DNA of 18,324 nucleotides from Sulfurimonas sp. (GCA_026987995.1 JALSMC010000119.1:1-18324); one strand, 5' to 3'. Positions 6,431 to 14,691 are shown, numbered from the stretch's first letter. Made by a program: numbers and translations. The notes: generated by a model from the sequence alone, not told the origin.

Positions 6431-8089
6431 TTGAAAATATTTTTGCTACTTTTACAGACGCTTTTACTTTTAAGTGCAGTACCCAAAGAAGATGTCCAAC
6501 TTAAAAAGATGATTGGTAGAATGCTCATCGTAGGATTTGATGAGCAAACTATTTTTTATGACTCACAAATTGTAAAAGATATACACAATTACGATTTGGG
6601 TGGTGTTATTCTCTTTGACCGCTTTTATGATGACAGAACTCGTGTAAAAAACATACTCAATCCACATCAACTAAAGTATCTCACAAGTGACTTGCAAAAG
6701 TACTCTAAAAAACCTCTTTTTATCGCTATAGACCAAGAAGGTGGCAAAGTTGCTAGACTCAAACATAAGTATGGCTTTATCAAAATACCCTCTGCATATT
6801 CAGTTTCTAAAATGAAGACAGAAGAAGCAAAAAAAATCTATGATGCTCAATCTCAAATGCTCAAAGACTTAGGTATTAACTGTAACTTTTCTCCTGTAGT
6901 TGATTTGAGTGTAAACCCAAAAAACAGGGTGATAGTAGGGCTTGAGCGTTCGTATGGCAAAGATAGTCAAGATGTTGTAAAGTATGCATCTTTAGTGATA
7001 GATTCACAAAAGGAGAAAAACATTATGAGTGTTTTAAAGCACTTTCCAGGACATGGTTCCTCTCTTGGGGATTCGCATAAAGGTTTTGTTGACATTAGTA
7101 AATCGTGGAGTAAAAAAGAGTTAGAGCCCTACAAAACACTCATACAACTAAACAGAGCTGATGCCATAATGACAGCACATGTTTTTAACTCACACCTAGA
7201 TACAAAGTACCCAGCCACTCTTTCATATAAAACAAATACACAACTGCTTCGTAAAGAGCTTCACTTTAAAGGGCTTATCATCAGTGATGATATGCAGATG
7301 AAAGCAATCTCTTCACACTATACGCTTAAAGAGAGTACAACTTTAGCTATAAACGCGGGAGTCGATATACTTCTCTTTGGAAATCAACTCGCCCATAATA
7401 GTGTAGAGGAGATAGTAAACACTATATATAAGCAGGTAAAAAGTGGGAATATAGCCTTAGAAAAGATTAAAACTGCAAACAGACGAATAGAAGACATGCA
7501 CACAAAAAATGCAATCATACAAAAGCCCATCATATTTACAGATAAACGCAGACAACTTACCAAAGAGTACATCAAAACTCATTATGGACTGGATGTTAAA
7601 AATATAAATATTATTCCTCAAAATATAGTCGTTCACTGGACTGCTATGATGGACTTTGAGAAGTCTTTTGAGCGTTTAAACCCTGAACTTCTTTTTAGTG
7701 ATAGAAAAGATATAGTTAAAGCTTCAGCACTTAATGTCTCAGCTCACTTTCTTATAGACCGCAAAGGGACTATTTATCAACTAATGCCAGATAATATAAT
7801 GGCTCGCCATGTCATAGGCTTAAACTATTCAAGTATAGGCATAGAAAATGTTGGTGGTAAAGATAATACAAACGAGGACTTAAGCCCTGCCCAACTTCAA
7901 GCAAATATAAACCTTATAAATCACCTTAAAAGTAAGTACCCAAGCATAAAAAATGTTCTTGGGCATTACGAGTATAGAGAGTATGAAAACACAGAATTTT
8001 GGTTAGAAAAAGATGAGGGCTACAGAACCAAGAAAAAAGACCCAGGAAAGGAGTTTATGTCTAAACTCAGAAAAGCTCTTGATAAATAG
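6431..8089 (+). CDS. nagZ: Exported beta-N-acetylglucosaminidase (NagZ, GH3) fused to an N-acetylmuramoyl-L-alanine amidase
   Basis: A 552-residue two-domain enzyme behind a hydrophobic N-terminal signal (residues 1-18). Residues about 25-350 are a NagZ-type GH3 domain: DQEGG near 101, KHFPGHG at 203-209, the Asp214-Ser-His216 pair that serves as general acid/base in NagZ enzymes, and SDDM at 285-288 holding the nucleophile. Residues about 385-550 form an Amidase_2 (AmpD-like) zinc domain: ligands His402 (VVHWT), His512 (GHYEY) and Asp537 (KDPG), with Glu472 (SIGIE) as the expected catalytic residue. Together they would remove GlcNAc and the stem peptide from muropeptides. The signal suggests periplasmic action, unlike the cytoplasmic NagZ and AmpD of E. 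coli. TTG start with AGAGGA upstream; the stop overlaps the symporter start. I am sure of the domains, less so of the export. Confidence 0.92.
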   Translation: MKIFLLLLQTLLLLSAVPKEDVQLKKMIGRMLIVGFDEQTIFYDSQIVKDIHNYDLGGVILFDRFYDDRTRVKNILNPHQLKYLTSDLQKYSKKPLFIAIDQEGGKVARLKHKYGFIKIPSAYSVSKMKTEEAKKIYDAQSQMLKDLGINCNFSPVVDLSVNPKNRVIVGLERSYGKDSQDVVKYASLVIDSQKEKNIMSVLKHFPGHGSSLGDSHKGFVDISKSWSKKELEPYKTLIQLNRADAIMTAHVFNSHLDTKYPATLSYKTNTQLLRKELHFKGLIISDDMQMKAISSHYTLKESTTLAINAGVDILLFGNQLAHNSVEEIVNTIYKQVKSGNIALEKIKTANRRIEDMHTKNAIIQKPIIFTDKRRQLTKEYIKTHYGLDVKNINIIPQNIVVHWTAMMDFEKSFERLNPELLFSDRKDIVKASALNVSAHFLIDRKGTIYQLMPDNIMARHVIGLNYSSIGIENVGGKDNTNEDLSPAQLQANINLINHLKSKYPSIKNVLGHYEYREYENTEFWLEKDEGYRTKKKDPGKEFMSKLRKALDK

Positions 8090-9560
8090 TAGCTTCTCCT
8101 CACTTGACTGGTCTATATTTTTAGCCTATTTTGCTGTTTTAGCTTTTAGTTCTTACTGGTTTTCTCGTAAAAAAATCAACTCAAGTAGAGAGTACTTTAC
8201 AGCTACAAACGCCATGCCAACTCTTGCAGTGGCTATCTCTATCTTAGCAACTTCTCAGTCAGCCGCTACTTTTTTAGGTGTACCAGAATTTTCATATGCA
8301 CATAACTTCACACTCATAGGTTTTTACTTCTCATCTTTACTCGCTGTAATCTTTGTTGCAAAGTACTTTGTACCTAGGTTTTATGAGATAAAGGCTATCA
8401 CAGTTTATGAACTCTTGGGTACTCGTTATGGTGAGAGTGCAAAAAAACAAGCAGGTGTAATGTTTCTTCTGGGTCGTATCATGGCGAGTGGAGCTAGACT
8501 CTACATCGCTGCACTCGCTATAAGTATGATACTTTTTCTTGATATTAGCCTTGTTCATATGATGGTTTCTATCTCTATTTTACTTCTTGGGGCTTTGGCT
8601 TATACTTACTTTGGTGGGGTCAAGTCGGTTATTTTGAGTGATGTTATTCAAGCCATTACTTATGTGAGTGCTGGTCTGCTAGTTGTGTTTTATCTTTACA
8701 GTTCACTTGACAGCTCTAGTATTATAAATATTTTACAAGACAATAATAAACTTACATTTATAGATACAAGTCTTGATGGAAAATTTAGTATCATAGGACT
8801 ACTGAGCGGTTGGTTACTGCTAAATATCGCAGCATTTGGGCTTGACCAAGATATGACGCAAAGAGTTCTCTCTTGTAAAGACAAAAATGAAGCGAGTCGC
8901 TCACTCATTCTCTCCATACTTTTTACTATCCCTATCGTTTTACTTTTTTTAAGTATTGGGGCTTTACTTTTTGTACATTATGAAAGTACAGAGGTTCTCC
9001 AGCATTTTGAAGGTGAAAAAATCACTATCTTTATGTACTACATCTTAAACGAGATGCCAGAGGGAATCCGTGGTTTTGTAACGGTCGGAGCTATTGCCGC
9101 GGCACTTTCAAGCACAAACTCCGTCCTAGGAGCTCTCTCTTCTGTAGCCATTGAAGATTTATACCGACCCTACAAACTAAACAAAGATGCCAATACAGAT
9201 GAGTCACACTTTATAAAAACCTCAAGAAATGCAGTTTTACTCTTTGCTCTTTTACTCTTTGGTATGGCACTACTCTCCTACTTCTGGCAAAGATATGCCG
9301 AACTCTCACTCATAGGTTTCGCACTTGGAGTGATGGCATTTGCATACACAGGACTGCTCGGTGTTTTCTTCTCAGCAATATTTACCGCACGAGGTACTGC
9401 TAAACTCGTCCCATATGCTCTTTTAGGGGGTTTCTTAACAGTTCTAGTCCTACAACCCTACACCTTTGGAATAAGTTTAGGCTTTGCATGGCAGATAACT
9501 TTTGGGACTATGGTATCATTTGCGATAATGCAACTAAATTCAAGGGGCAAAAATGAATAA
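8079..9560 (+). CDS. Sodium:solute symporter (SSS/SLC5 family), candidate muropeptide-sugar importer
   Basis: About 493 residues with some 13 hydrophobic segments. Family hallmarks include the first helix LDWSIFLAYFAV, the conserved AISILATSQSAATFLG segment in the unwound helix 1-2 region, and GGVKSVILSDVIQAI in the middle. Such proteins sit in the inner membrane and use a sodium gradient to import sugars, sialic acid, amino acids or other solutes. The substrate cannot be read from the sequence. Its place between the NagZ-amidase and anmK suggests anhydroMurNAc, MurNAc or GlcNAc. The frame is open from an ATG at 8013, but that would overlap the previous gene by 77 bases. I prefer the TTG at 8079, which puts the start just before the first helix and overlaps the previous stop by 11 bases; no clear ribosome site precedes it, so coupling is likely. 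It overlaps anmK by 8 bases. Confidence 0.85.
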   Translation: MINSSFSSLDWSIFLAYFAVLAFSSYWFSRKKINSSREYFTATNAMPTLAVAISILATSQSAATFLGVPEFSYAHNFTLIGFYFSSLLAVIFVAKYFVPRFYEIKAITVYELLGTRYGESAKKQAGVMFLLGRIMASGARLYIAALAISMILFLDISLVHMMVSISILLLGALAYTYFGGVKSVILSDVIQAITYVSAGLLVVFYLYSSLDSSSIINILQDNNKLTFIDTSLDGKFSIIGLLSGWLLLNIAAFGLDQDMTQRVLSCKDKNEASRSLILSILFTIPIVLLFLSIGALLFVHYESTEVLQHFEGEKITIFMYYILNEMPEGIRGFVTVGAIAAALSSTNSVLGALSSVAIEDLYRPYKLNKDANTDESHFIKTSRNAVLLFALLLFGMALLSYFWQRYAELSLIGFALGVMAFAYTGLLGVFFSAIFTARGTAKLVPYALLGGFLTVLVLQPYTFGISLGFAWQITFGTMVSFAIMQLNSRGKNE

Positions 9561-10641
9561 AAAAGAACTTTATATTGGTGTCATGAGTGGTACGAGTTTA
9601 GATGGAGTTGATATTGCTCTATGTGAGATAGATAGTAGCACTTGTTCTCTGACACATTATAATGAATACCCTTTCCCCACACAACTCAAAGAGTCTATTT
9701 TAAATGCCATTTCTACTCCTCTTACACTGCAAAGCATGGGTGAGCTTGACCATAAACTCGGAGCTCTTTTTGCTGAGTGTATCAATGAGTTTATACTTAC
9801 TCACAAACTCAATACTCAAAGCATAAACGCCATCGGACTTCACGGACAAACACTGTGGCATGCTCCTGATGGGGGTACTCCTTTTTCTATGCAGTTGGGC
9901 GATGCAAATATTGTTGCTTCAAGAACTGCCATACAGACCATAGCTGATTTTCGTCGTATGGATATAGCTAATGGTGGACAAGGAGCTCCTTTTGCCCCTG
10001 CATTTCATAAGTTTCTTTTTGCACACCTAGAGGAAAAAGTGGCTGTTTTAAACATAGGGGGTATGGCAAACATCACTATACTTGATGAGGAAGTCCTTGG
10101 TTGGGACTCTGGCTGTGGTAATGTTTTGCTTGACTACTGGATGAGTCAAACGCAGCTCAAACCGTATGATAAAGATGGAGAATTTGCTTGTATTGGCACA
10201 ATACATAAAGAACTTTTAGCACTGATGCTGAGTGATGCCTACTTTAAAAAAGAGGCTCCAAAAAGCACTGGAAGAGAGTATTTTAATGGACATTGGCTTG
10301 AAGAGAAGCTCTCCTCTTTTTCAAATATTAGCGAACAAGATGTACAAAGAACACTCTTAGAACTCACTGCAAAAAGCATCTCAAATGATTTAATAAATAG
10401 AGATACTAAAAAACTTGTAGTTTGTGGTGGTGGTGCTAAAAATATTTTTCTTATGCAAAGACTCAAAGAACTAGGCTGTTGTAAGATAAAAAGCAGTGAT
10501 GACTTTGGGGTAAATAGTAATGCACTTGAGGCGATGGCATTTGCTTGGTTTGCTTACAAACGCAGCCATGGAGAAGTAGTAAACCTCTGCTCTATCACAG
10601 GTGCGAAAAAGCCTTCACAACTCGGAGCTATTTATGGATAA
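9553..10641 (+). CDS. anmK: Anhydro-N-acetylmuramic acid kinase
   Basis: A 362-residue cytoplasmic kinase of usual length. It opens with the AnmK signature GVMSGTSLDGVDIAL, followed by GLHGQTLWHAP (residues about 96-106), ADFRRMDIANGGQGAPF (about 132-148) and LNIGGMANIT. Asp185 in WDSGCGN matches the catalytic Asp of the family motif DTGPGN, with Ser and Cys replacing Thr and Pro. AnmK opens the 1,6-anhydro ring and phosphorylates the sugar, giving MurNAc-6-phosphate. AAGGGG at 9542-9547 is a good ribosome site for the ATG at 9553. The gene overlaps both neighbours by 8 bases. In this organism the product must meet either an etherase (MurQ) or a phosphatase (MupP) before the downstream AmgK can act; neither is in the window. 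Confidence 0.95.
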   Translation: MNKKELYIGVMSGTSLDGVDIALCEIDSSTCSLTHYNEYPFPTQLKESILNAISTPLTLQSMGELDHKLGALFAECINEFILTHKLNTQSINAIGLHGQTLWHAPDGGTPFSMQLGDANIVASRTAIQTIADFRRMDIANGGQGAPFAPAFHKFLFAHLEEKVAVLNIGGMANITILDEEVLGWDSGCGNVLLDYWMSQTQLKPYDKDGEFACIGTIHKELLALMLSDAYFKKEAPKSTGREYFNGHWLEEKLSSFSNISEQDVQRTLLELTAKSISNDLINRDTKKLVVCGGGAKNIFLMQRLKELGCCKIKSSDDFGVNSNALEAMAFAWFAYKRSHGEVVNLCSITGAKKPSQLGAIYG

Positions 10642-11584
10642 ACTGCTAAGCTGGATAAGAACAACCCCTTACAAACATCATACACTCACAGTTGCAAGTG
10701 CTGATGCAAGTTTTCGTAAGTACTATCGTTTAACACATCAAGAGCAAACTGTTATAGTGATGGATAGCTCTTTAGAGCTAGACTCTCTTACTCCTTTTTT
10801 AGATGTAACAACTAGACTCTTAAACGCAGGTGTTAAAGCTCCTCATATTTTAGAACAAAACACAAAAGATGGTTTTTTAATTTTAGAAGACTTTGGGAAT
10901 GTACAACTCTTAGATGTTTTAAATACTACTAACTTTAAAATGAACTATAAAAAAAGTATACACGAGATACTTAAAATGCAAAATGCAAATACAGATAATC
11001 TTCCACTTTATGATAAAGAATTTTTGCACTTTGAGATGAACTTAATGCAAGAGTGGTTTTTAGAAAAAAAGCTAAATATTGTACTCAGCAGTCAAGAGTC
11101 TATGGTACTCTCAAAAACTCTAAATATAATTTCAGCAGTAGTTTTACAACAGCCTCAAGATGTTTTTGTACATCGTGACTTTCACTCTCGAAATATTATG
11201 CTCACTCCTAAAAGTGAGATAGGAGTCATCGACTATCAAGATGCTATGTGCGGAGCTATTACTTACGACTTGGTTTCACTGCTTAAAGATTGCTACATCG
11301 CATTTGATAGAGTAGAGATAGAATCTTTAGCACTTTACTTTCGAGATAAAAAAGGCCTAGATGTCAGCGATAAAGTGTTTTTAAAGTGGTTTGATTTCAT
11401 GGGGCTACAACGCCACATAAAAGTACTTGGTATCTTCTCTCGTTTGTCAATAAGAGATGCTAAAAATGGCTACTTAAAAGACATACCTCTTGTTCTAAAG
11501 TATACTATTGAGACTGCATTACGTTATGAAGAAACCAAAGAGTTAGCTCTTTTTTTACAACAATTTAACAAAAACACCCTATAA
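10634..11584 (+). CDS. amgK: MurNAc/GlcNAc anomeric kinase AmgK
   Basis: About 316 residues, an aminoglycoside-phosphotransferase-fold kinase. The AmgK-like ADASFRKYYRLT comes near residue 23. The catalytic loop HRDFHSRN begins at His180 with catalytic Asp182, and the metal-binding Asp200 is in GVIDYQDA, followed by the family-typical TYDLVSLLKDCYI. AmgK phosphorylates MurNAc (and GlcNAc) at C1, giving MurNAc-alpha-1-phosphate for MurU. The frame is open from an ATG at 10601, but I chose the ATG at 10634 because GGAG at 10624-10627 lies 6 bases upstream and it overlaps anmK by only 8 bases. murU is two genes downstream, which strongly supports this call over a generic aminoglycoside kinase. 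An aminoglycoside substrate is unlikely given these motifs and neighbours. Confidence 0.93.
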   Translation: MDKLLSWIRTTPYKHHTLTVASADASFRKYYRLTHQEQTVIVMDSSLELDSLTPFLDVTTRLLNAGVKAPHILEQNTKDGFLILEDFGNVQLLDVLNTTNFKMNYKKSIHEILKMQNANTDNLPLYDKEFLHFEMNLMQEWFLEKKLNIVLSSQESMVLSKTLNIISAVVLQQPQDVFVHRDFHSRNIMLTPKSEIGVIDYQDAMCGAITYDLVSLLKDCYIAFDRVEIESLALYFRDKKGLDVSDKVFLKWFDFMGLQRHIKVLGIFSRLSIRDAKNGYLKDIPLVLKYTIETALRYEETKELALFLQQFNKNTL

Positions 11585-11612
11585 TATTACATACTCAAAT
11601 TAAAGAAGTTTT

Positions 11613-13052
11613 ATGCAGTCAAAATACAAAATCATTCTCACTGTTCTCTCTTTGCTTTTATTGCTCTCTGTTGGAATCTCACTAGCAAACTATGAAGTTT
11701 CTATGCGAGCAACAAAGGAACAACTTAAAACTCAGTCCCTTCCACTCTCAGTTGACAACATCTACACAGAGATTCAAAAACAGATAATAGAGCCCTATTT
11801 AGTCTCTTCTATGATGGCTAATGACACCTTTGTTTTGGAATGGCTTCAAGAGGAAGAACACTCTGTTATAAAAATTCAAAACTATTTAGAGAGTATAAAA
11901 AATAGGTATGGGATGTTGGGTGCTTTTTTAGTCTCAGATACAACAAAAAACTACTATTCACAAGATGGTTTTGTAGAAAAAGTTACTCCTGCAAAGAAGG
12001 ACAACAAGTGGTACTTTGAGTTTAAGAAGTCCGTGAAACAGAGTGAAATCAACATCGACTTAAACAAGCACCTAAACAAGGACCTTATCATGTTTATAAA
12101 CTTTAAAATGTTTGATAGGGACTTTCACTACTTAGGGGCAACTGGAGTAGCTATAGAAATCTCTTACATCAAAAAAATGCTTATGATTTTTAAAGATAAG
12201 TATAAACTGCATGTGAGCTTTTTAGATGCAAAAGGAAACTATGTCTTACTAGATGGTGTTGATAAAGAAGAAAACTACCAAAATATAAATGAAATTCCTG
12301 AGATTCTTCCATTTAAAGAAAAAATTCTCTCATCACAAAATCATCTCATTGAGTACACAAAAGATGGCGATAAATACATTCTCAACACTAAGTATATCCC
12401 AGAGCTTGATGCACACCTGCTTGTAGCAGCAAAACTTGATGACTTTACACACCAAACCAAGAGAGCTTTTTACCTCAACAGTGTTATCTCTTTACTTTTA
12501 GCACTTATCATTGCCGCTGTTCTTATAAATATCATCCGTAACTACAACAAAAAGCTTGAAAAACTTGCTGATTTTGATGAGCTTACAGAAATTCCAAATA
12601 GAAGAAATTTTCATAATCGTTTTGCCTATCTTTTAGAGCTTCAAAAGCGGACAAAACAGGACTTATGTCTGCTCTATATTGATCTGGATAACTTCAAACA
12701 AATCAACGATACACTTGGGCATGATGTAGGCGATAAAGTGCTTCAGGAATTTGCACTTATATTGCAAAAAAATGTAAGAGCAAGTGATCTTTATGCAAGA
12801 TGGGGTGGAGAAGAGTTTATAGTGGCATTTGTCAACACTTCTTTGGAGGATGGACTACATCTAGCTGAAAAGATTAGACTTGCAGTAGAGCACTCTGTTA
12901 GAATCACAAATGTACTACCTACAAATATAACCATTAGTTCTGGACTCACACTTGTAACTCCTCAAGACACGATTAACAGTGTCATTTCACGGGCAGATGA
13001 AGCTATGTATGAAGCAAAGTCTACTGGAAAAAATAAAATCTGTACTCTCTAA
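11613..13052 (+). CDS. Membrane-bound diguanylate cyclase with periplasmic Cache-like sensor
   Basis: A 479-residue inner-membrane protein: one helix at about 7-27, a periplasmic region of about 255 residues with the look of a double Cache ligand-binding domain (paired segments GMLGAFLVS and YKLHVSFLDAKGNYV), a second helix at about 287-309, then a GGDEF domain. The active-site motif is intact, GGEEF at 398-402, and DLDNFKQINDTLGHDVGD matches the nucleotide-binding region. An inhibitory site RASD lies at 389-392, exactly five residues before GGEEF, so product feedback by c-di-GMP is expected. It should make c-di-GMP in response to a periplasmic ligand. It sits 28 bases after amgK and directly abuts murU, so it is probably part of the operon. 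The ligand is unknown; a cell-wall fragment is a hypothesis from context only. Confidence 0.9.
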   Translation: MQSKYKIILTVLSLLLLLSVGISLANYEVSMRATKEQLKTQSLPLSVDNIYTEIQKQIIEPYLVSSMMANDTFVLEWLQEEEHSVIKIQNYLESIKNRYGMLGAFLVSDTTKNYYSQDGFVEKVTPAKKDNKWYFEFKKSVKQSEINIDLNKHLNKDLIMFINFKMFDRDFHYLGATGVAIEISYIKKMLMIFKDKYKLHVSFLDAKGNYVLLDGVDKEENYQNINEIPEILPFKEKILSSQNHLIEYTKDGDKYILNTKYIPELDAHLLVAAKLDDFTHQTKRAFYLNSVISLLLALIIAAVLINIIRNYNKKLEKLADFDELTEIPNRRNFHNRFAYLLELQKRTKQDLCLLYIDLDNFKQINDTLGHDVGDKVLQEFALILQKNVRASDLYARWGGEEFIVAFVNTSLEDGLHLAEKIRLAVEHSVRITNVLPTNITISSGLTLVTPQDTINSVISRADEAMYEAKSTGKNKICTL

Positions 13053-13712
13053 ATGAAGGCAATGATACTAGCAGCCGGTCGAGGTGAGAGAATGCGACCA
13101 CTTACAGACTCCCTTCCAAAACCGCTTTTAAAAGTGAGAGGTAAAACTCTCATCGAGTGGCATATAGAAAAACTTGTGCGAAATGGTTTTAAAGAGATAG
13201 TCATAAACATCGCCCACTTAGGATATAAAATTCCTGAGCACTTAGGTGATGGAACCAGATATGGTGTGAAGCTACTCTACTCAGATGAACAAAATGAAGG
13301 AGCTTTAGAATCTGCTGGTGGCATTAAAAAAGCCCTTACTCTTTTAGGTCATGAGCCTTTTTTAGTTGTCAATGGGGATATCTTTTGTGAGTATGAATTT
13401 GACTCTAGTTTTGATTTCAAAGAAAAAAAAGCACATCTAATTTTAGTACCAAACCCTGAACATAATTTAGAAGGAGATTTTGGACTTTTAGGGGATGTAG
13501 TTTTAAATGAAGCTGATGAAATGTTCACCTTCTCAGGTATAGGGTACTATACTCATGAGTTTTTTGATACTATAAACATTCAAAAGAAATCACTTGCACC
13601 ACTTTTAAGAAAAAGCATAGACAAAAAAGAGATAAGTGGCGAAGTATTTACAAAAATGTGGCACGATATCGGCACACCTAGAAGATTAAAAGAGATAAAC
13701 AATGAAAACTAA
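13053..13712 (+). CDS. murU: N-acetylmuramate alpha-1-phosphate uridylyltransferase
   Basis: A 219-residue sugar-nucleotide transferase. The N-terminal pyrophosphorylase motif LAAGRGERMRPLTD with PKPLL lies at residues 6-25, NGDI at 107-110 supplies a metal-binding Asp, and GDFGLLGD, FSGIG and the C-terminal WHDIGTPRRL are as in MurU. MurU joins MurNAc-alpha-1-phosphate to UTP, giving UDP-MurNAc directly and bypassing GlmU and MurA/MurB, the last-named pair being the fosfomycin-sensitive route. The length and the absence of an acyltransferase domain separate it from GlmU. The ATG follows the diguanylate cyclase stop with no gap and no clear ribosome site, so translation is probably coupled. 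It overlaps the next gene by 11 bases. Without amgK nearby the call would be a generic nucleotidyltransferase; together they are persuasive. Confidence 0.92.
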   Translation: MKAMILAAGRGERMRPLTDSLPKPLLKVRGKTLIEWHIEKLVRNGFKEIVINIAHLGYKIPEHLGDGTRYGVKLLYSDEQNEGALESAGGIKKALTLLGHEPFLVVNGDIFCEYEFDSSFDFKEKKAHLILVPNPEHNLEGDFGLLGDVVLNEADEMFTFSGIGYYTHEFFDTINIQKKSLAPLLRKSIDKKEISGEVFTKMWHDIGTPRRLKEINNEN

Positions 13713-14673
13713 ACTACTACTCATACTCCTAACCCTAAGCACTTTACTTCAAGCGAAGTATACTAACTGTACTTTTAAAAACAAAGACTACTCAGATGTC
13801 TGTACACAAGCTGTAAAAAGTGGTGTTTCTTACAAATATGCTAACGAGTTTCTCACGTCGTACTTCAAAACACAAAAATTTGATGAAGTGAGTTGGACAT
13901 ACCTACAGCCAAGTAAAATAAAACACCATCAAGCACAAGAGAAAAAAGCAAATAATGTACTTGTCAAATACATACCACAGATGATAGAAAACCTGCATGA
14001 GTACAAAGAAGTATATGATTATGTAGAAAAAAAGTATGGGGTAAATCGTGAGATAATCGCTGCTATTCTTCTAAAAGAGACAAAATTAGGAAAGATTAAA
14101 CCAACACATGATGCTTTTATAGTTTTTAACACTATGGTCGTACGAACAAAACCAAACTCTACGAGAGAAAAATGGCTACTTAAAATGGGTAAAACTAATA
14201 TGGCATCCATCATAAGTCACTGCTATAAAAAAGGGGTAGTACCTGAACAATGCAATCTCCCCGCTTCATATGCAGGAGCAGTAGGTATCCCTCAGTTTAT
14301 GCCAAACAGTTTTATCTATGCTAAGTCCTACAAGGGAGAAGTTGCTGACCTTACAGATATGCAAGATGCCATCGTATCAGCTGCAAACTTTTTGCATCAA
14401 AAGGCTGCGTTTAACAAGCTGATAGATTGGGATACAATGCCAGATATTCCTCAAGTAGAAGCACAATGGTACCAGTACGATTATGCTACAAAAAATGCTT
14501 CTTTTGTGTACGAAGTAAATAAAAGTGGTAAAGTCTATAACTGTTTTACAAAAAACAAACCTAAGCTAGAGAAAATGAGAGAGTACACAAAAAAGATTAT
14601 GCGTTATAACAACTCATCAAACTATGGCGTTGGGGTTATGAGACTCGCTTATGAGGCTCACTACTATCTTTAA
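13702..14673 (+). CDS. mltB: MltB-type lytic murein transglycosylase
   Basis: A 323-residue exported enzyme with a signal peptide (about residues 1-18, ending LLQA). It has the family B lytic transglycosylase core: the catalytic Glu126 in LLKETKLG and the substrate-groove motif YAGAVGIPQFMPNSF near 193-207. These enzymes cut the glycan chain between MurNAc and GlcNAc, leaving 1,6-anhydroMurNAc ends, the very substrate of the operon's AnmK. No lipobox follows the signal peptide, so it is probably soluble in the periplasm. There are four Cys residues (two near 23-34, and others near 175-185 and 280), which could form disulfides. The ATG at 13702 lies 11 bases before the murU stop. It is the last gene of the operon; a convergent gene starts 9 bases beyond. 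Confidence 0.9.
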   Translation: MKTKLLLILLTLSTLLQAKYTNCTFKNKDYSDVCTQAVKSGVSYKYANEFLTSYFKTQKFDEVSWTYLQPSKIKHHQAQEKKANNVLVKYIPQMIENLHEYKEVYDYVEKKYGVNREIIAAILLKETKLGKIKPTHDAFIVFNTMVVRTKPNSTREKWLLKMGKTNMASIISHCYKKGVVPEQCNLPASYAGAVGIPQFMPNSFIYAKSYKGEVADLTDMQDAIVSAANFLHQKAAFNKLIDWDTMPDIPQVEAQWYQYDYATKNASFVYEVNKSGKVYNCFTKNKPKLEKMREYTKKIMRYNNSSNYGVGVMRLAYEAHYYL

Positions 14674-14674
14674 C

Positions 14675-14691
14675 GATGCTCTTTAAGCATC
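14675..14691. terminator. Short hairpin between convergent genes, possible weak terminator
   Basis: GATGCT and AGCATC form a perfect 6-base-pair stem around the loop CTTTA, just after the transglycosylase stop and overlapping the end of the convergent GAF gene. No T-run follows on either strand, so termination by this hairpin alone is doubtful. Confidence 0.3.

Noticed and set aside
8057..8059. ATG preceded by AAAGGAG as start of the symporter
   Set aside because: It has an excellent ribosome site but is in the frame of the NagZ-amidase gene (an internal Met), not the symporter frame.
10601..10633. Longer N terminus for AmgK from the ATG at 10601
   Set aside because: It would overlap anmK by 41 bases with no ribosome site; GGAG six bases before the ATG at 10634 and the family's N terminus favour the shorter form.
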